A stretch of DNA of 64,000 nt from Flaviflexus equikiangi (lineage in GTDB: Bacteria > Actinomycetota > Actinomycetes > Actinomycetales > Actinomycetaceae), in the NCBI RefSeq assembly GCF_014069875.1, contig NZ_CP059676.1, positions 1,736,001 to 1,800,000 of the forward strand. Direction: 5' to 3'. Below the pieces are notes generated by a model that ran no database searches, was not told where the DNA came from, and was given only the letters and a program-made list of their open reading frames with translations. Made by a program: the position numbers and the translations under genes. Positions 35,742 through 44,331 of the stretch are shown in pieces. Each line of letters opens with the position of its first letter. Positions within the stretch are counted from its first letter, which is position 1.

Positions 35742-37184
35742 TTAGTCGCGTTTCCTCATCTGCGCATGAACCTTGACGACGGTCCCGCCTTCGTCTCCGG
35801 GATTCCAGGAGATGCTCCCCAAAAGGTCAGACTTGATCATCGTTTCGACGATCTGGGTTCCAAGCCCGCTGCCGCGCTCTCCGGACTTGATCCCCACGCC
35901 GTCGTCGACGATGAGGATGTCGAGCTGGTCGTTGTCCCGCTCCGCTCGAACCGTGATCGTGCCATCGCGGCCCTTCAGGCCGTGCTCGACCGCGTTGGTC
36001 ACGATCTCGTTGAGCACCACCGCGAGCGATGTCGCCTCTTCGGCATGGACTTTGCCGAAGGAGCCCTCGAACGTGGTCCGCACCTGTTGGCCCGTTGCCG
36101 CGACTCCCGCGGCGAGCCTCATGAGCCGGCTGAAGGTCTCATCGAAGTCGACCGTGTCGGCACCGGTCCGCGCGAGAGCCTCATGCACCATCGAGATGGT
36201 GTAGATACGACGCTGAGCATCATCCAGGCTCTGCTTCGCTCCAGGGTCGGTCGTCCTGCGGGATTGAAGCCTCAGGAGAGCCGAGACCGTCTGCAGATTG
36301 TTCTTCACACGGTGATTGATCTCCCGGATCATCGCGTCCTTCGTCATGAGTTCGCGCTCTGAACGACGAAGCTCCGTCACGTCCCGGCACAGCAGCATAG
36401 CGCCGGTGCGGACACCCCTGTCCGTGAGCTGAATGGCACGGAGCGACACGACCACGCCGCGGGATTCCAGTTCGGTGATCCACGTTCCGCGCCCCATGAT
36501 GACGACCGGGAGCATCTCGTCGACGCTTGTCGAGTACTCCATGATGACGGTGACGGTTTCGGCGAGGACGGTACCCGGCAGGAGCCGGGGGACGCCGAGG
36601 CGATGGAAGGCTGAGCTGGCGTTGGGCGAGGCATACAGGACGACGCCGTCGGCGTCGAGATGGATGAGACCATCGGAGACCCTGGGGGTGCCGTGCCGGA
36701 AGTTCGATGGGGCGTCCTCGGCCGGAAATTCGCCGCGGGAGATCATCGACAGAAGCGAGTCGGTGATTGTCGTGTAATTCGTCTGGACCTGATCGGGCAC
36801 CCGGTCCGCCACCGCCATCGTCACCACCGCGAGCACGGCAATGACTTTCCCTGACTTGGGAGCGACCGGCACGAACTGGAACTTGAGCCCCTCACCGTTG
36901 AAGCTGCGCCGCTCCCCGGTGGCGAAGCACTGCTGGATCTCATCATTCACCTCGGCTGGAGCCGCTGTTCCCACAACGTCGTCGTCTTCGATCGTTGCGG
37001 CGGTTGCTGGACGGCAGTGGGCAGCGATGATGCTCCCCCCATCGTTCGTCTGGAGGATGAGGAAGAGATCGGAAAAGGAGACATCGGCTAGGGGATGCCA
37101 GTCACCGGCGAGATGATGGATGTGCTCAATCTCGTCGCTCGTCAAGGTCCCCGCCTGCTTTATCATGTTGGAAAGTGTTGGCAC
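35742..37184 (-). CDS. pdtaS: Cytosolic sensor histidine kinase, PdtaS-like
   Basis: 480 aa, no transmembrane segment. Order: N-terminal GAF-like HK sensor domain (~1-150), PAS domain (~165-275), HisKA_2 dimerisation domain with phospho-acceptor His291 in EINHRVKNNLQTVSALLRLQ, and HATPase with N-box NEIVTNAVEHG and G-boxes DDGVG and GSGLG. This is the layout of mycobacterial PdtaS, which phosphorylates the ANTAR antiterminator PdtaR; no pdtaR is in this window. The GTG at 37184 is six bases after TAGGCT (complement of 37191-37196) and lacks a ribosome site, so it is probably leaderless; ATG at 37166 is the alternative. Confidence 0.9.
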   Translation of the reverse strand: MPTLSNMIKQAGTLTSDEIEHIHHLAGDWHPLADVSFSDLFLILQTNDGGSIIAAHCRPATAATIEDDDVVGTAAPAEVNDEIQQCFATGERRSFNGEGLKFQFVPVAPKSGKVIAVLAVVTMAVADRVPDQVQTNYTTITDSLLSMISRGEFPAEDAPSNFRHGTPRVSDGLIHLDADGVVLYASPNASSAFHRLGVPRLLPGTVLAETVTVIMEYSTSVDEMLPVVIMGRGTWITELESRGVVVSLRAIQLTDRGVRTGAMLLCRDVTELRRSERELMTKDAMIREINHRVKNNLQTVSALLRLQSRRTTDPGAKQSLDDAQRRIYTISMVHEALARTGADTVDFDETFSRLMRLAAGVAATGQQVRTTFEGSFGKVHAEEATSLAVVLNEIVTNAVEHGLKGRDGTITVRAERDNDQLDILIVDDGVGIKSGERGSGLGTQIVETMIKSDLLGSISWNPGDEGGTVVKVHAQMRKRD

Positions 37185-37217
37185 ATGGTCAGCCTATCCG
37201 TCGCGACAGGAGAACAC

Positions 37218-37709
37218 ATGCACGTCGAGCGAAGTATTACCTATCACGCTGATCTGGAGACGGTCCTCGGTGTCCTCGTCTCCAGCGATCTCGCCTCTGC
37301 GCGAGCGAAAGCCGGCGGCTTGGATCATCCCGAGCACACCCTGACGAAGGAGCACACGGCGCCCGAAGCCGTCACGGTCGTGACGGTGCCCGCCGAGAAG
37401 CTCCCCGACAAGGCGCGTAAACTTGTCAGCCGCACGACGGTCGTCACGATCACCCAGGTGTGGGACGGGCGGGGGCCGGAGCGTGCGACAGCGTCGTTCA
37501 CGGTCGACGTCGGGTCACTGCCAGTCACGATCAGACTCACCCAGACACTCATCGCGCAGGGAGAGACGACGCTGTCGACGTTCGAGGGCGATGTCAAGGT
37601 CTCGATCCCCTTCATCGGGTCGAAGCTCGAACAGCTCGCGGCCAGCAAGGTCGATGCTGTCCTCGCCGCCGATCACCGGATCGTCAACTCGCTCCTGGCG
37701 GCCAGATGA
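37218..37709 (+). CDS. DUF2505 protein
   Basis: 163 aa, START/SRPBCC-like DUF2505 family common in actinobacteria; function unknown, possibly lipid or hydrophobic ligand binding. N-terminus VERSITYHADLETVLGVLVS and C-terminal FEGDVKVSIPFIGSKLEQLA fit the family. The ATG at 37218 follows ACAGGAGAAC; an upstream start at 37095 would overlap pdtaS and is rejected. Divergent from pdtaS and overlapping the OsmC-like gene by 4 bases. Confidence 0.85.
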   Translation: MHVERSITYHADLETVLGVLVSSDLASARAKAGGLDHPEHTLTKEHTAPEAVTVVTVPAEKLPDKARKLVSRTTVVTITQVWDGRGPERATASFTVDVGSLPVTIRLTQTLIAQGETTLSTFEGDVKVSIPFIGSKLEQLAASKVDAVLAADHRIVNSLLAAR

Positions 37710-38134
37710 AAGCGATCCGTACCGGGGTCCGCGAATGGATCGCGACGAACGATCGCGGCGCGATCGTCAAGATCGGTGATCCTGCCGCTCCTGAGGTCTT
37801 CTCTCCCGGGGAGCTCCTCCAACTGGCCGCGGCCACGTGCGCGGGCCTCTCCATCGATCACAGGCTGACGTACGCGCTCGGGGAGGACGTACACGTCACC
37901 CTCGACGTCGAACCGGACAAGGTAGCTGAAGAGAATCGATACTCCGCGATCAATACGACGTTCTCCATCGATCTCGCCGATCTCGGTCAGGATGAGCTGC
38001 TCGCCCTGCAGCGGAAGATCGACGAGGCGATCGAACGGTCGTGCACCGTGAAGAGGACGCTCGATGCGACGGCAGAGTCCCGCCACGTCCTCAAGCATGT
38101 CCCGCGAGACGAGAACTCAGGCCCGCTCGAATAA
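37706..38134 (+). CDS. OsmC-family protein
   Basis: 142 aa, normal OsmC/Ohr length. The two redox cysteines of thiol peroxidases are present: Cys45 in AAATCAGLSI and Cys113 in ERSCTVKRTL. Such proteins reduce organic or inorganic hydroperoxides, usually with lipoylated partners. The start overlaps the DUF2505 stop as ATGA, so the two are translationally coupled. A terminator hairpin follows at 38147-38185. Confidence 0.85.
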   Translation: MKAIRTGVREWIATNDRGAIVKIGDPAAPEVFSPGELLQLAAATCAGLSIDHRLTYALGEDVHVTLDVEPDKVAEENRYSAINTTFSIDLADLGQDELLALQRKIDEAIERSCTVKRTLDATAESRHVLKHVPRDENSGPLE

Positions 38135-38146
38135 GGCGAAACCTCC

Positions 38147-38185
38147 GAAGCCCCGCCATTGCGAAGCCCGCAACGGCGGGGCTTC
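38147..38185 (+). terminator. Terminator after the OsmC gene
   Basis: Perfect 11-bp stem GAAGCCCCGCC / GGCGGGGCTTC with a 17-base loop, followed by GTCTTG. The U-tract is weak. Confidence 0.7.
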
Positions 38186-38217
38186 GTCTTGCCCCCCCTC
38201 CATCACACCTGCTTCAC

Positions 38218-38238
38218 CTTGAGCGAATGTCACTCAAG
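38218..38238 (+). promoter_or_regulatory. HAIR operator (HspR binding site) before hsp20
   Basis: CTTGAGC-N7-ACTCAAG, 13 of 14 positions of the HspR-associated inverted repeat CTTGAGT-N7-ACTCAAG. It ends five bases before the -35 hexamer. A further CTTGAGT half site is at 38298-38304. HspR itself is not in this window. Confidence 0.85.
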
Positions 38239-38243
38239 TTTGG

Positions 38244-38272
38244 TTGACATGACTCGAAGCCATTTGCATAAT
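38244..38272 (+). promoter_or_regulatory. hsp20 promoter
   Basis: TTGACA (38244-38249), 17-bp spacer, CATAAT (38267-38272), close to the sigma-A consensus. The transcript leader of about 45 nt includes a 7-bp inverted repeat AAGTCCG-5-CGGACTT at 38282-38300. Confidence 0.85.
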
Positions 38273-38323
38273 GATGTCAGGAAGTCCGAAACGCGGACTT
38301 GAGTGATTGAAAGAGTGGTAATC

Positions 38324-38740
38324 ATGGCAAAGATGAATGACCCGTTCCAGGATCTCGAGCGTCTGTTCTCCTCGTCCTTCACGCGCCCCACGGTGCCCGG
38401 CATGCCGATGGATCTCGTGCGGACCGGCGATGAGTACGTGGCCGAACTCGATCTGCCCGGCGTTGACCCGGCAACGATCGATATCGACATCGACGACAGG
38501 ACGCTGACCGTTCGAGCGGAGCGCAAGGGCCGCGAGGGCGAGGTCGAGTGGTTGACGAAGGAACGGCCGACCGGCACGTTCGCACGCCAGCTCACCCTCG
38601 GCTACGGCGTCGCGGTCGACAAGATCAAGGCCGACTACTCGGGCGGTGTCCTCACGCTGACGTTCCCTGTCGCGGAAGAGGCCAAGCCTCGGAAGATCTC
38701 GGTCAACACCCCGGACGATCGCAAGACGATCGACGCCTGA
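38324..38740 (+). CDS. Hsp20/alpha-crystallin family small heat-shock protein
   Basis: 138 aa. Alpha-crystallin domain from about residue 27 to 125, with YVAELDLPGVDPATIDIDID, LTVRAERKG and the terminal GVLTLTFPVAEEAKPRKISV; the short N-terminus FQDLERLFSSSF is typical of actinobacterial Hsp18-type proteins. It is an ATP-independent holdase. The ATG at 38324 (MAKMND) is preferred over 38303 because the latter lies within the leader and overlaps the half HAIR site. Heat-shock control by HspR is inferred from the HAIR element. Confidence 0.93.
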   Translation: MAKMNDPFQDLERLFSSSFTRPTVPGMPMDLVRTGDEYVAELDLPGVDPATIDIDIDDRTLTVRAERKGREGEVEWLTKERPTGTFARQLTLGYGVAVDKIKADYSGGVLTLTFPVAEEAKPRKISVNTPDDRKTIDA

Positions 38741-38749
38741 CGCGAAGAC

Positions 38750-38776
38750 GCGGCCCCGAGCATTCCTCGGGGCCGC
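38750..38776 (+). terminator. Terminator after hsp20
   Basis: Perfect 11-bp stem GCGGCCCCGAG / CTCGGGGCCGC with a 5-base loop, followed by TCCCTTTCC. Confidence 0.8.
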
Positions 38777-38843
38777 TCCCTTTCCCCGTGCGGGTTTCGC
38801 GCAGAGCGCTAGACCGGCTGGTACCGTTAGGGGCGGTCTGCCC

Positions 38844-38855
38844 TAGACTGGTGGA
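38844..38855 (+). promoter_or_regulatory. -10 element of thyA, leaderless spacing
   Basis: TAGACT (38844-38849) then six bases to the GTG start of thyA. The adjacent GGTGGA touches the start codon and is too close to act as a ribosome site. Confidence 0.55.
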
Positions 38856-39650
38856 GTGAATACGTCCTACGAAGATCTCCTCCGTCATGTTCTCGAGAAC
38901 GGCACACACAAGTCCGATCGCACCGGAACCGGCACTCGGTCCGTGTTCGGGCATCAGATGCGATTCGATCTCGCCGAGGGCTTCCCTCGTATCACGACGA
39001 AGTTTGTCGCCATGAAAGCCGTCAAGGGTGAGCTCCTGTGGTTCCTCCAGGGCTCGACGAATATCGATTGGCTTCGCCGCAACGGCATCACCATTTGGGA
39101 CGAGTGGGCGGATGAGTCCGGGGAGCTTGGCCCCGTATACGGCTACCAGTGGCGGTCCTGGCCCACCCCGGATGGTCGGCACATCGATCAGATCGAGCGG
39201 CTGATCCGGGAGATTCGCAGCAACCCGGATTCTCGCCGGCTCGTCGTCTCCGCCTGGAACGTTGCCGACCTCGACGCGATGGCACTGCAGCCGTGCCACG
39301 CACTCTTCCAGTTCTATGTCGCGGACGGAAAACTGTCCTGCCAGCTCTACCAGCGCAGCGCGGACCTCTTCCTGGGCGTGCCCTTCAATATCGCCTCCTA
39401 TGCCCTACTGACGCATATGGTCGCGCAGCAGACCGGCCTCGAGGTGGGCGAGTTTATCTGGACGGGCGGGGACTGCCACATCTATGACAATCACGTCACC
39501 CAGGTCACCGAGCAGCTCAGCCGGGACCCGTATCCGTTCCCGCGCCTGTCCCTGACGAAAGCTGCTTCGATCTTCGACTATGCGATGGAGGACATCGCGA
39601 CGATCGGCTACGAGCATCATCCTGCGATCAAGGCCCCGGTGGCGGTATGA
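38856..39650 (+). CDS. thyA: Thymidylate synthase (ThyA type)
   Basis: 264 aa, same length as E. coli ThyA. Catalytic Cys147 in [13 protein letters not shown], folate and dUMP contacts [19 protein letters not shown], and the ending APVAV (E. coli ends KAPVAI). It methylates dUMP to dTMP using methylene-tetrahydrofolate, producing dihydrofolate that FolA, encoded immediately downstream with a 4-base overlap, recycles. GTG start, probably leaderless. Confidence 0.97.
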   Translation: MNTSYEDLLRHVLENGTHKSDRTGTGTRSVFGHQMRFDLAEGFPRITTKFVAMKAVKGELLWFLQGSTNIDWLRRNGITIWDEWADESGELGPVYGYQWRSWPTPDGRHIDQIERLIREIRSNPDSRRLVVSAWNVADLDAMALQPCHALFQFYVADGKLSCQLYQRSADLFLGVPFNIASYALLTHMVAQQTGLEVGEFIWTGGDCHIYDNHVTQVTEQLSRDPYPFPRLSLTKAASIFDYAMEDIATIGYEHHPAIKAPVAV

Positions 39651-40195
39651 CGCTCGCGGCGATATGGGCGCAGGGACACGACCGTGCGATCGGCCGCGGC
39701 GGACGCATGGCCTGGAGCGTGCCGGAGGATTTCGCGCACTTCAAGCGCATGACGCTCGGACACCCGGTCATCATGGGACGCGCTACCTACGATTCTCTCG
39801 GGGAGAAGTACCGTCCGCTCCCGGGCCGACGCAACATCGTCCTCACAAGGTCGAGCCTGGAGTTTCCTGGCTGTGAAACGGCCGCATCCCTCGACGATGC
39901 TCGAGCACGTGTCGAGGGCCAGTTCGCGTGGATCATCGGCGGTGCCCAGGTCTATGAAGAAGCACTCCCCTACGTGGACGGTCTTGTCGTCACCGACATT
40001 GACGTCGACGTGCCAGGGGCGGATGCTTTCGCTCCCGTCCTGCCCGACTGGTTCTCTGCGGACGCCCCCGAGTGGGAGATCGTCGGGGCGGATCCAGAAC
40101 GGGGTTGGCACACGTCATCGACCGGCATCTCCTACCGTTTCACCGCGCTTCAACGTCGCGGCACCACACCCTGGGTTGAGAACCCCCTCGGGTAG
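39647..40195 (+). CDS. folA: Dihydrofolate reductase
   Basis: 182 aa. Motifs: [20 protein letters not shown] at the N-terminus, acidic DHFR residue in [28 protein letters not shown] and [12 protein letters not shown]. Reduces dihydrofolate with NADPH. The ATG overlaps the thyA stop (ATGA), so the two are made together. An inverted pair GGGGAA / TTCCCC follows at 40207-40229, before the ABC transporter genes; its role is unclear. Confidence 0.95.
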   Translation: MTLAAIWAQGHDRAIGRGGRMAWSVPEDFAHFKRMTLGHPVIMGRATYDSLGEKYRPLPGRRNIVLTRSSLEFPGCETAASLDDARARVEGQFAWIIGGAQVYEEALPYVDGLVVTDIDVDVPGADAFAPVLPDWFSADAPEWEIVGADPERGWHTSSTGISYRFTALQRRGTTPWVENPLG

Positions 40196-40287
40196 ACCCA
40201 CTCATCGGGGAAATATCGGGGTGTTCCCCTATTCCCACCTGACGTACGAGGCTGGTTGACTGAAGCGACAGCCCATGAGGAGACACC

Positions 40288-41046
40288 ATGTCCACAGCAT
40301 TCACACGTACTCTCGCCCCGATCTCGGACCCGGTCGTGACCGTCCGTGCCCTGACGAAGACTTTCGGGAGGGGAAGCACTCTCGTGCCGGCCCTGCGCGG
40401 CATCGATCTCGATATCGGGCGGGGGGAGCTGACGGCGATCATGGGGCCCTCCGGCTCCGGCAAGTCCACCCTCATGCACTGCATCGTCGGTCTCGAGGCG
40501 GCAACGTCCGGCACTGTCACGATCGACGGCAAGGAAGTCACCTCGATGAAGGAGTCCGAGCTGACGAAGCTCAGGCGAGACCACATCGGTTTCATCTTCC
40601 AGTCCTTCAACCTCGTCCCGACCCTCAACGCCCGGGAGAACATCACCCTGCCGGCAACGATCGCGGGACGCGAGATCGACAGGGAACGCTTCGATCAGGT
40701 CGTCGAGACGGTGGGCTTGGGCGATCGCCTCGAACATCGGCCCACAGAGCTGTCCGGCGGCCAGCAGCAGCGTGTCGCATGTGCGCGGGCGATGGTGGGA
40801 TCCCCCGATGTCGTCTTCGCGGACGAACCGACAGGCAACCTGGACTCGTCGGCCACCGCCGACATCCTCCAGTTCCTGCGCACTTCGGTTGACGAGCTGG
40901 GCCAGTCCGTCGTCATGGTCACGCACGAGCCCGACGCTGCGGCATGGGCGGATCGTGTCGTCGTCCTGCGCGATGGTCAGATCCTCGGGGAGCTTCGCAA
41001 TCCCACGAGGGACAGCGTCCTCGACGCGCTGAGGGACGGCAAGTAA
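40288..41046 (+). CDS. ABC transporter ATP-binding protein, MacB/LolD type
   Basis: 252 aa. Walker A GPSGSGKST at about 53-61, Q-loop in FIFQSFNLVPTLN, signature LSGGQQQRVACARAM, Walker B VVFADEPTGNLD, and switch His in VTHEPDAAAW. The FQSFNLVPTLNAREN segment is typical of the LolD/MacB/FtsE-like family that drives FtsX-fold permeases. The start follows GAGGAGA by 4 bases. The permease starts 2 bases after its stop. Confidence 0.93.
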   Translation: MSTAFTRTLAPISDPVVTVRALTKTFGRGSTLVPALRGIDLDIGRGELTAIMGPSGSGKSTLMHCIVGLEAATSGTVTIDGKEVTSMKESELTKLRRDHIGFIFQSFNLVPTLNARENITLPATIAGREIDRERFDQVVETVGLGDRLEHRPTELSGGQQQRVACARAMVGSPDVVFADEPTGNLDSSATADILQFLRTSVDELGQSVVMVTHEPDAAAWADRVVVLRDGQILGELRNPTRDSVLDALRDGK

Positions 41047-41048
41047 CC

Positions 41049-43574
41049 ATGTGGCACGTGACCCTGCGCGGTATCCGCGCCAATCTTGGGCGGTTCTTCC
41101 TCACCGCCCTTTCGGTGATGCTCGGCATCGCCTTCCTGTCCGGCACCCTGGCCTTCCGTGATGTTCTCGGCCAGACATTCACGAACCTGTCGGCGGGCAC
41201 CTCGACAACGGACCTCACTGTTCGCGGGGCTCCTATCACCACCGACAGCCCCTTCCAGGGATCCAACTCCCCGATCAGCGAGACCGTGGCTGAGGACGTG
41301 ACCGCTGTCGATGGTGTCGAGCAGGCCTTCCCCATCTACGTGGGCAACGGCGTCCTCATCGGCACCGACGGGCAGCCCGCCAATATCGCGCAGGCCCCCG
41401 CCCTTGCTTTCGGCTGGGTCGAGGAGACTGACGCCGGCTTCCTCATGGAGGGCACTGGACCACAACTCCCAACCGATGTGGTCCTCGAAGCCGGTACGGC
41501 CGAGACGGCTGGGCTCGGTGTGGGCGATACTGCGATCCTTCTCGTCAACGCGGAACCGGTCACCGTCGACGTCGTCGGCATCGTGTCCTTCGGCTCGAGC
41601 GTTGCCGGTGCCTCCATCACCATCCTCGAACCCGAGTTCGCGAGGGAGTCGTTCAGCGCCGGCGGTCTCGTCTCCGAGATCGGTATCCTCATCGAGGATG
41701 GTGCCGATCCTGCCGCTGTGGCTGAGACCATCGAGGAGACGGTGCAGGGCGACCTCGAGGTGCTGACTGCGGCCGAGGTCCAGGCCGAGACCGAGGAGGC
41801 GGTCTCCACGATCCTCGACACGATCAACACGTTCCTGCTCGTCTTCGTGGCCCTCGCACTCGGTATCGGCATCTTCATCATCACGAACACTTTCCGCATC
41901 TCGGTGCGCCAGCGCCAGAAAGAGTTCGCGCTGCTGCGCGCCATCGGCGCGGCACCCCGCCAGATCTTCACGGTCGTTTTCGTCCAGGCCATCATCATCG
42001 GCCTCGTGGGTTCCGCCATCGGCGTCCTGACCGGGCAGGGCCTCGTTCTCGCGATCCGCGCCGCACTCGAAGCATGGGGCATGTCCCTTGATGCTGAGCT
42101 CATCATGACTCCCCGGATCATCGCCACCTCCATGATCATCGGCGTGCTCGTCACCGTGATCGCGGCTCTTCTCCCGGCACGGGCCGCCGCTCTCACACCA
42201 CCGATCGAGGCGATGAGAGAGACTTCCGGTGCGACCGAGAAGCCTCTCCGGCGTCGCACGGTCGCGGGCCTCGTCACCCTCGTCATCGGCCTTGCCGCTT
42301 TCATCGCCGGGTCCTTGAGGGCTCTTGATGCTGCCGGAACAGCCCTTGGACTTGGGGCGTTCCTCATCATCGCCAGCCTGATCGTCATCTTCCCCGCCCT
42401 CGTCGGCCCTGCCGTGCGCACCTTGGGGTGGCCGATGAGGAGATGGTCTCCCGTCCAGGGCAAGGTTGCGTCCGAGTCGGCCGCGGCGAGCCCCCGAAAG
42501 ACAGCATCGACGGCTGCCGCCCTCATGATCGGTGTCGCTCTCGTCGCCACCGGCGCGACTCTCGCGTCATCCGTCAAAGCCTCCCTCAATGACATCATCG
42601 ACTCCTCGGTGACAGCGGATCTTGTCGTCATGACGAACACCCCCGTCTCCGATGCATCGGCGGGAGTGGAACTCATGAAGTCAGTCGATGGTGTGGAGAA
42701 CGTCGACGATTCGGTGCGCGTGGGGCGGGCACTCATCCCGTCCGACACTCCCGAGGCTGTCATCATCACATCGCTGTCGGTCGCTGCGGTGCAGGATCTG
42801 GGGCTCGAGTTCGTGTCCGGTGACATCGGAGCGTTCGAGGACGGCCGCATCGCGATCCACGAGTCCTACGCGGCCGAGGAGGGCCTCGGGGTGGGTGACG
42901 AAGTCTCGCTGCTCGGGGCTGATGGTCCGGCCACGCTCGAGGTCGGTGCCGTTGTCGCCTCTGAGTTCGTCACCTCGTCGGTGTACGTCTCCCCGGAGAC
43001 GTTCTCATCCCTTCAAGTCGACAATTCGTTTATCGCCGTCATCATCATCGATGTCGCGGACGGAGCAGACCTGGACGTGGTGAAGGAGCGTGTCATCTCC
43101 GCGGTCGATGACCTCTACGTCTTCCAGGTTCTCGATCGCGACGACGTCAAGGGCGTCGTCGGTCAGAGCATCGATCTCGTCCTCACCATGCTCTACGCGC
43201 TGCTCGGCCTCTCGATTGTCATCGCCGCTCTCGGCATCGTCAACACACTCTCCCTGTCGGTTTCTGACAGGACGCGCGAGATCGGACTCCTGCGTGCCAT
43301 CGGGCTGTCGAAGGGAGGCGTCCGGATCTCCATCCTCATCGAGTCGATCATCATCTCGATCCTCGGTGCGATCATCGGGATCCTTGTCGGAGTGCCTCTC
43401 GCTATCGGCCTCAACGAGTACCTTGCCGATGATTCTGTCGCAATCAACGTCATCCCGTGGCCTGCCCTCGGAATCATGCTGATCCTTGCGGTCGTCGTCG
43501 GCGCTCTCGCCTCGGTGCTGCCTGCCAGGAGGGCTGCGCGTCTCAACGTGCTCGACGCAATCGCGACCGACTAG
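41049..43574 (+). CDS. FtsX-like ABC permease, two-domain (MacB type)
   Basis: 841 aa. N-terminal transmembrane helix (about 15-37), extracytoplasmic MacB periplasmic-core-like domain, three helices of the first FtsX domain (about 255-400), further helices near 425-470 and 480-520, a second extracytoplasmic domain and a C-terminal FtsX domain (about 715-835). The RQRQKEFALLRAIGAAPRQI and DRTREIGLLRAIGLSKGGVR repeats are coupling segments typical of the family. With the preceding ATPase it forms an exporter or mechanotransmission machine; the substrate is unknown. ATG at 41049 is taken because upstream sequence overlaps the ATPase gene. Confidence 0.92.
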   Translation: MWHVTLRGIRANLGRFFLTALSVMLGIAFLSGTLAFRDVLGQTFTNLSAGTSTTDLTVRGAPITTDSPFQGSNSPISETVAEDVTAVDGVEQAFPIYVGNGVLIGTDGQPANIAQAPALAFGWVEETDAGFLMEGTGPQLPTDVVLEAGTAETAGLGVGDTAILLVNAEPVTVDVVGIVSFGSSVAGASITILEPEFARESFSAGGLVSEIGILIEDGADPAAVAETIEETVQGDLEVLTAAEVQAETEEAVSTILDTINTFLLVFVALALGIGIFIITNTFRISVRQRQKEFALLRAIGAAPRQIFTVVFVQAIIIGLVGSAIGVLTGQGLVLAIRAALEAWGMSLDAELIMTPRIIATSMIIGVLVTVIAALLPARAAALTPPIEAMRETSGATEKPLRRRTVAGLVTLVIGLAAFIAGSLRALDAAGTALGLGAFLIIASLIVIFPALVGPAVRTLGWPMRRWSPVQGKVASESAAASPRKTASTAAALMIGVALVATGATLASSVKASLNDIIDSSVTADLVVMTNTPVSDASAGVELMKSVDGVENVDDSVRVGRALIPSDTPEAVIITSLSVAAVQDLGLEFVSGDIGAFEDGRIAIHESYAAEEGLGVGDEVSLLGADGPATLEVGAVVASEFVTSSVYVSPETFSSLQVDNSFIAVIIIDVADGADLDVVKERVISAVDDLYVFQVLDRDDVKGVVGQSIDLVLTMLYALLGLSIVIAALGIVNTLSLSVSDRTREIGLLRAIGLSKGGVRISILIESIIISILGAIIGILVGVPLAIGLNEYLADDSVAINVIPWPALGIMLILAVVVGALASVLPARRAARLNVLDAIATD

Positions 43575-43620
43575 CGGGGCAGGTCTGGCCGACGAGTAGA
43601 AGAGTGTTCGAGGAGGAATG

Positions 43621-43655
43621 GAAGTATAGGGGCGGATGATCCGCCCCTATACTTC
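43621..43655. promoter_or_regulatory. 15-bp palindrome over the HD-gene promoter
   Basis: GAAGTATAGGGGCGG, 5-base loop, CCGCCCCTATACTTC. The right arm includes TATACT (43648-43653), six bases before the GTG start of the HD gene. By symmetry the minus strand has the same TATACT at 43623-43628. There is no U-tract on the plus strand. It may be an operator covering the promoter, or a hairpin ending the exporter transcript. Confidence 0.7.
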
Positions 43656-43659
43656 TGCT

Positions 43660-44322
43660 GTGACCTCAGTATTCTTCGAGCCTGCCCGTATTGCCCTCCG
43701 CGACCATCTCCTGAGCCGAGATGTGCCGCTTTCCGAACGCATGTACCGCTATGAGCATTGCCTGCGCGTCGCCCACATCGGCCGCCTCGTAGCCGAAGCG
43801 GAGGGTCTCGACGCTGACCGTCTCGAAGTGGCCTGCCTGCTGCACGACATCGGCAAGTACGATGCGGAGGTGGCTGTTGATCACGGCCGCGTCGGTTCGC
43901 GGCTGGCGCGGGGCATTCTCGTGGAGCTGGGGATGCCGGGGGATGCTGTCGACGACATCTGCCAGGGCATCGCCATGCATGTTGACGGAAAGTGGAACGA
44001 CTCCCCCGTTGATCATCCGGGGCGCGACGTGGTCGACAGCGAGCCGAGTGTTCTCGCCCGCTCTGTGGGCGACTGCGACAATGTAGACCGCTACTCCCTC
44101 CTGCGCATCCACGGGACCATGTCGTGGGTGGGTTTCTCGGAGATGACAACTCCGCAGGCGATCGCCTGGATCGCGGACTACCGGGCCAAGCTCGTGAGGG
44201 AAGCACGGTATGAGTGTGCGACGGAGACGGCAGACGCGATGTGGCGTGCCGCTCTCGCCGATCACGACAATTATTTCTCGCGTCTGGCGGAGATGATGGC
44301 ACCCGCGGACAGAGACCTATAG
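43660..44322 (+). CDS. HD-domain phosphohydrolase-like protein
   Basis: 220 aa. The HD metal site is visible: His near the start (RVAHIGRLVAEAEG), His-Asp in ACLLHDIGKYD, and later His in AMHVDGKW and Asp in SVGDCDNVDR. The family cleaves nucleotides or cyclic nucleotides, but substrate is unknown. GTG at 43660 is chosen because TATACT lies six bases upstream (leaderless); the in-frame ATG at 43636 lies within the palindrome loop and upstream of that -10 element. Convergent with pflA, with about 9 bp between stops. Confidence 0.8.
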   Translation: MTSVFFEPARIALRDHLLSRDVPLSERMYRYEHCLRVAHIGRLVAEAEGLDADRLEVACLLHDIGKYDAEVAVDHGRVGSRLARGILVELGMPGDAVDDICQGIAMHVDGKWNDSPVDHPGRDVVDSEPSVLARSVGDCDNVDRYSLLRIHGTMSWVGFSEMTTPQAIAWIADYRAKLVREARYECATETADAMWRAALADHDNYFSRLAEMMAPADRDL

Positions 44323-44331
44323 GGGTCTGGC

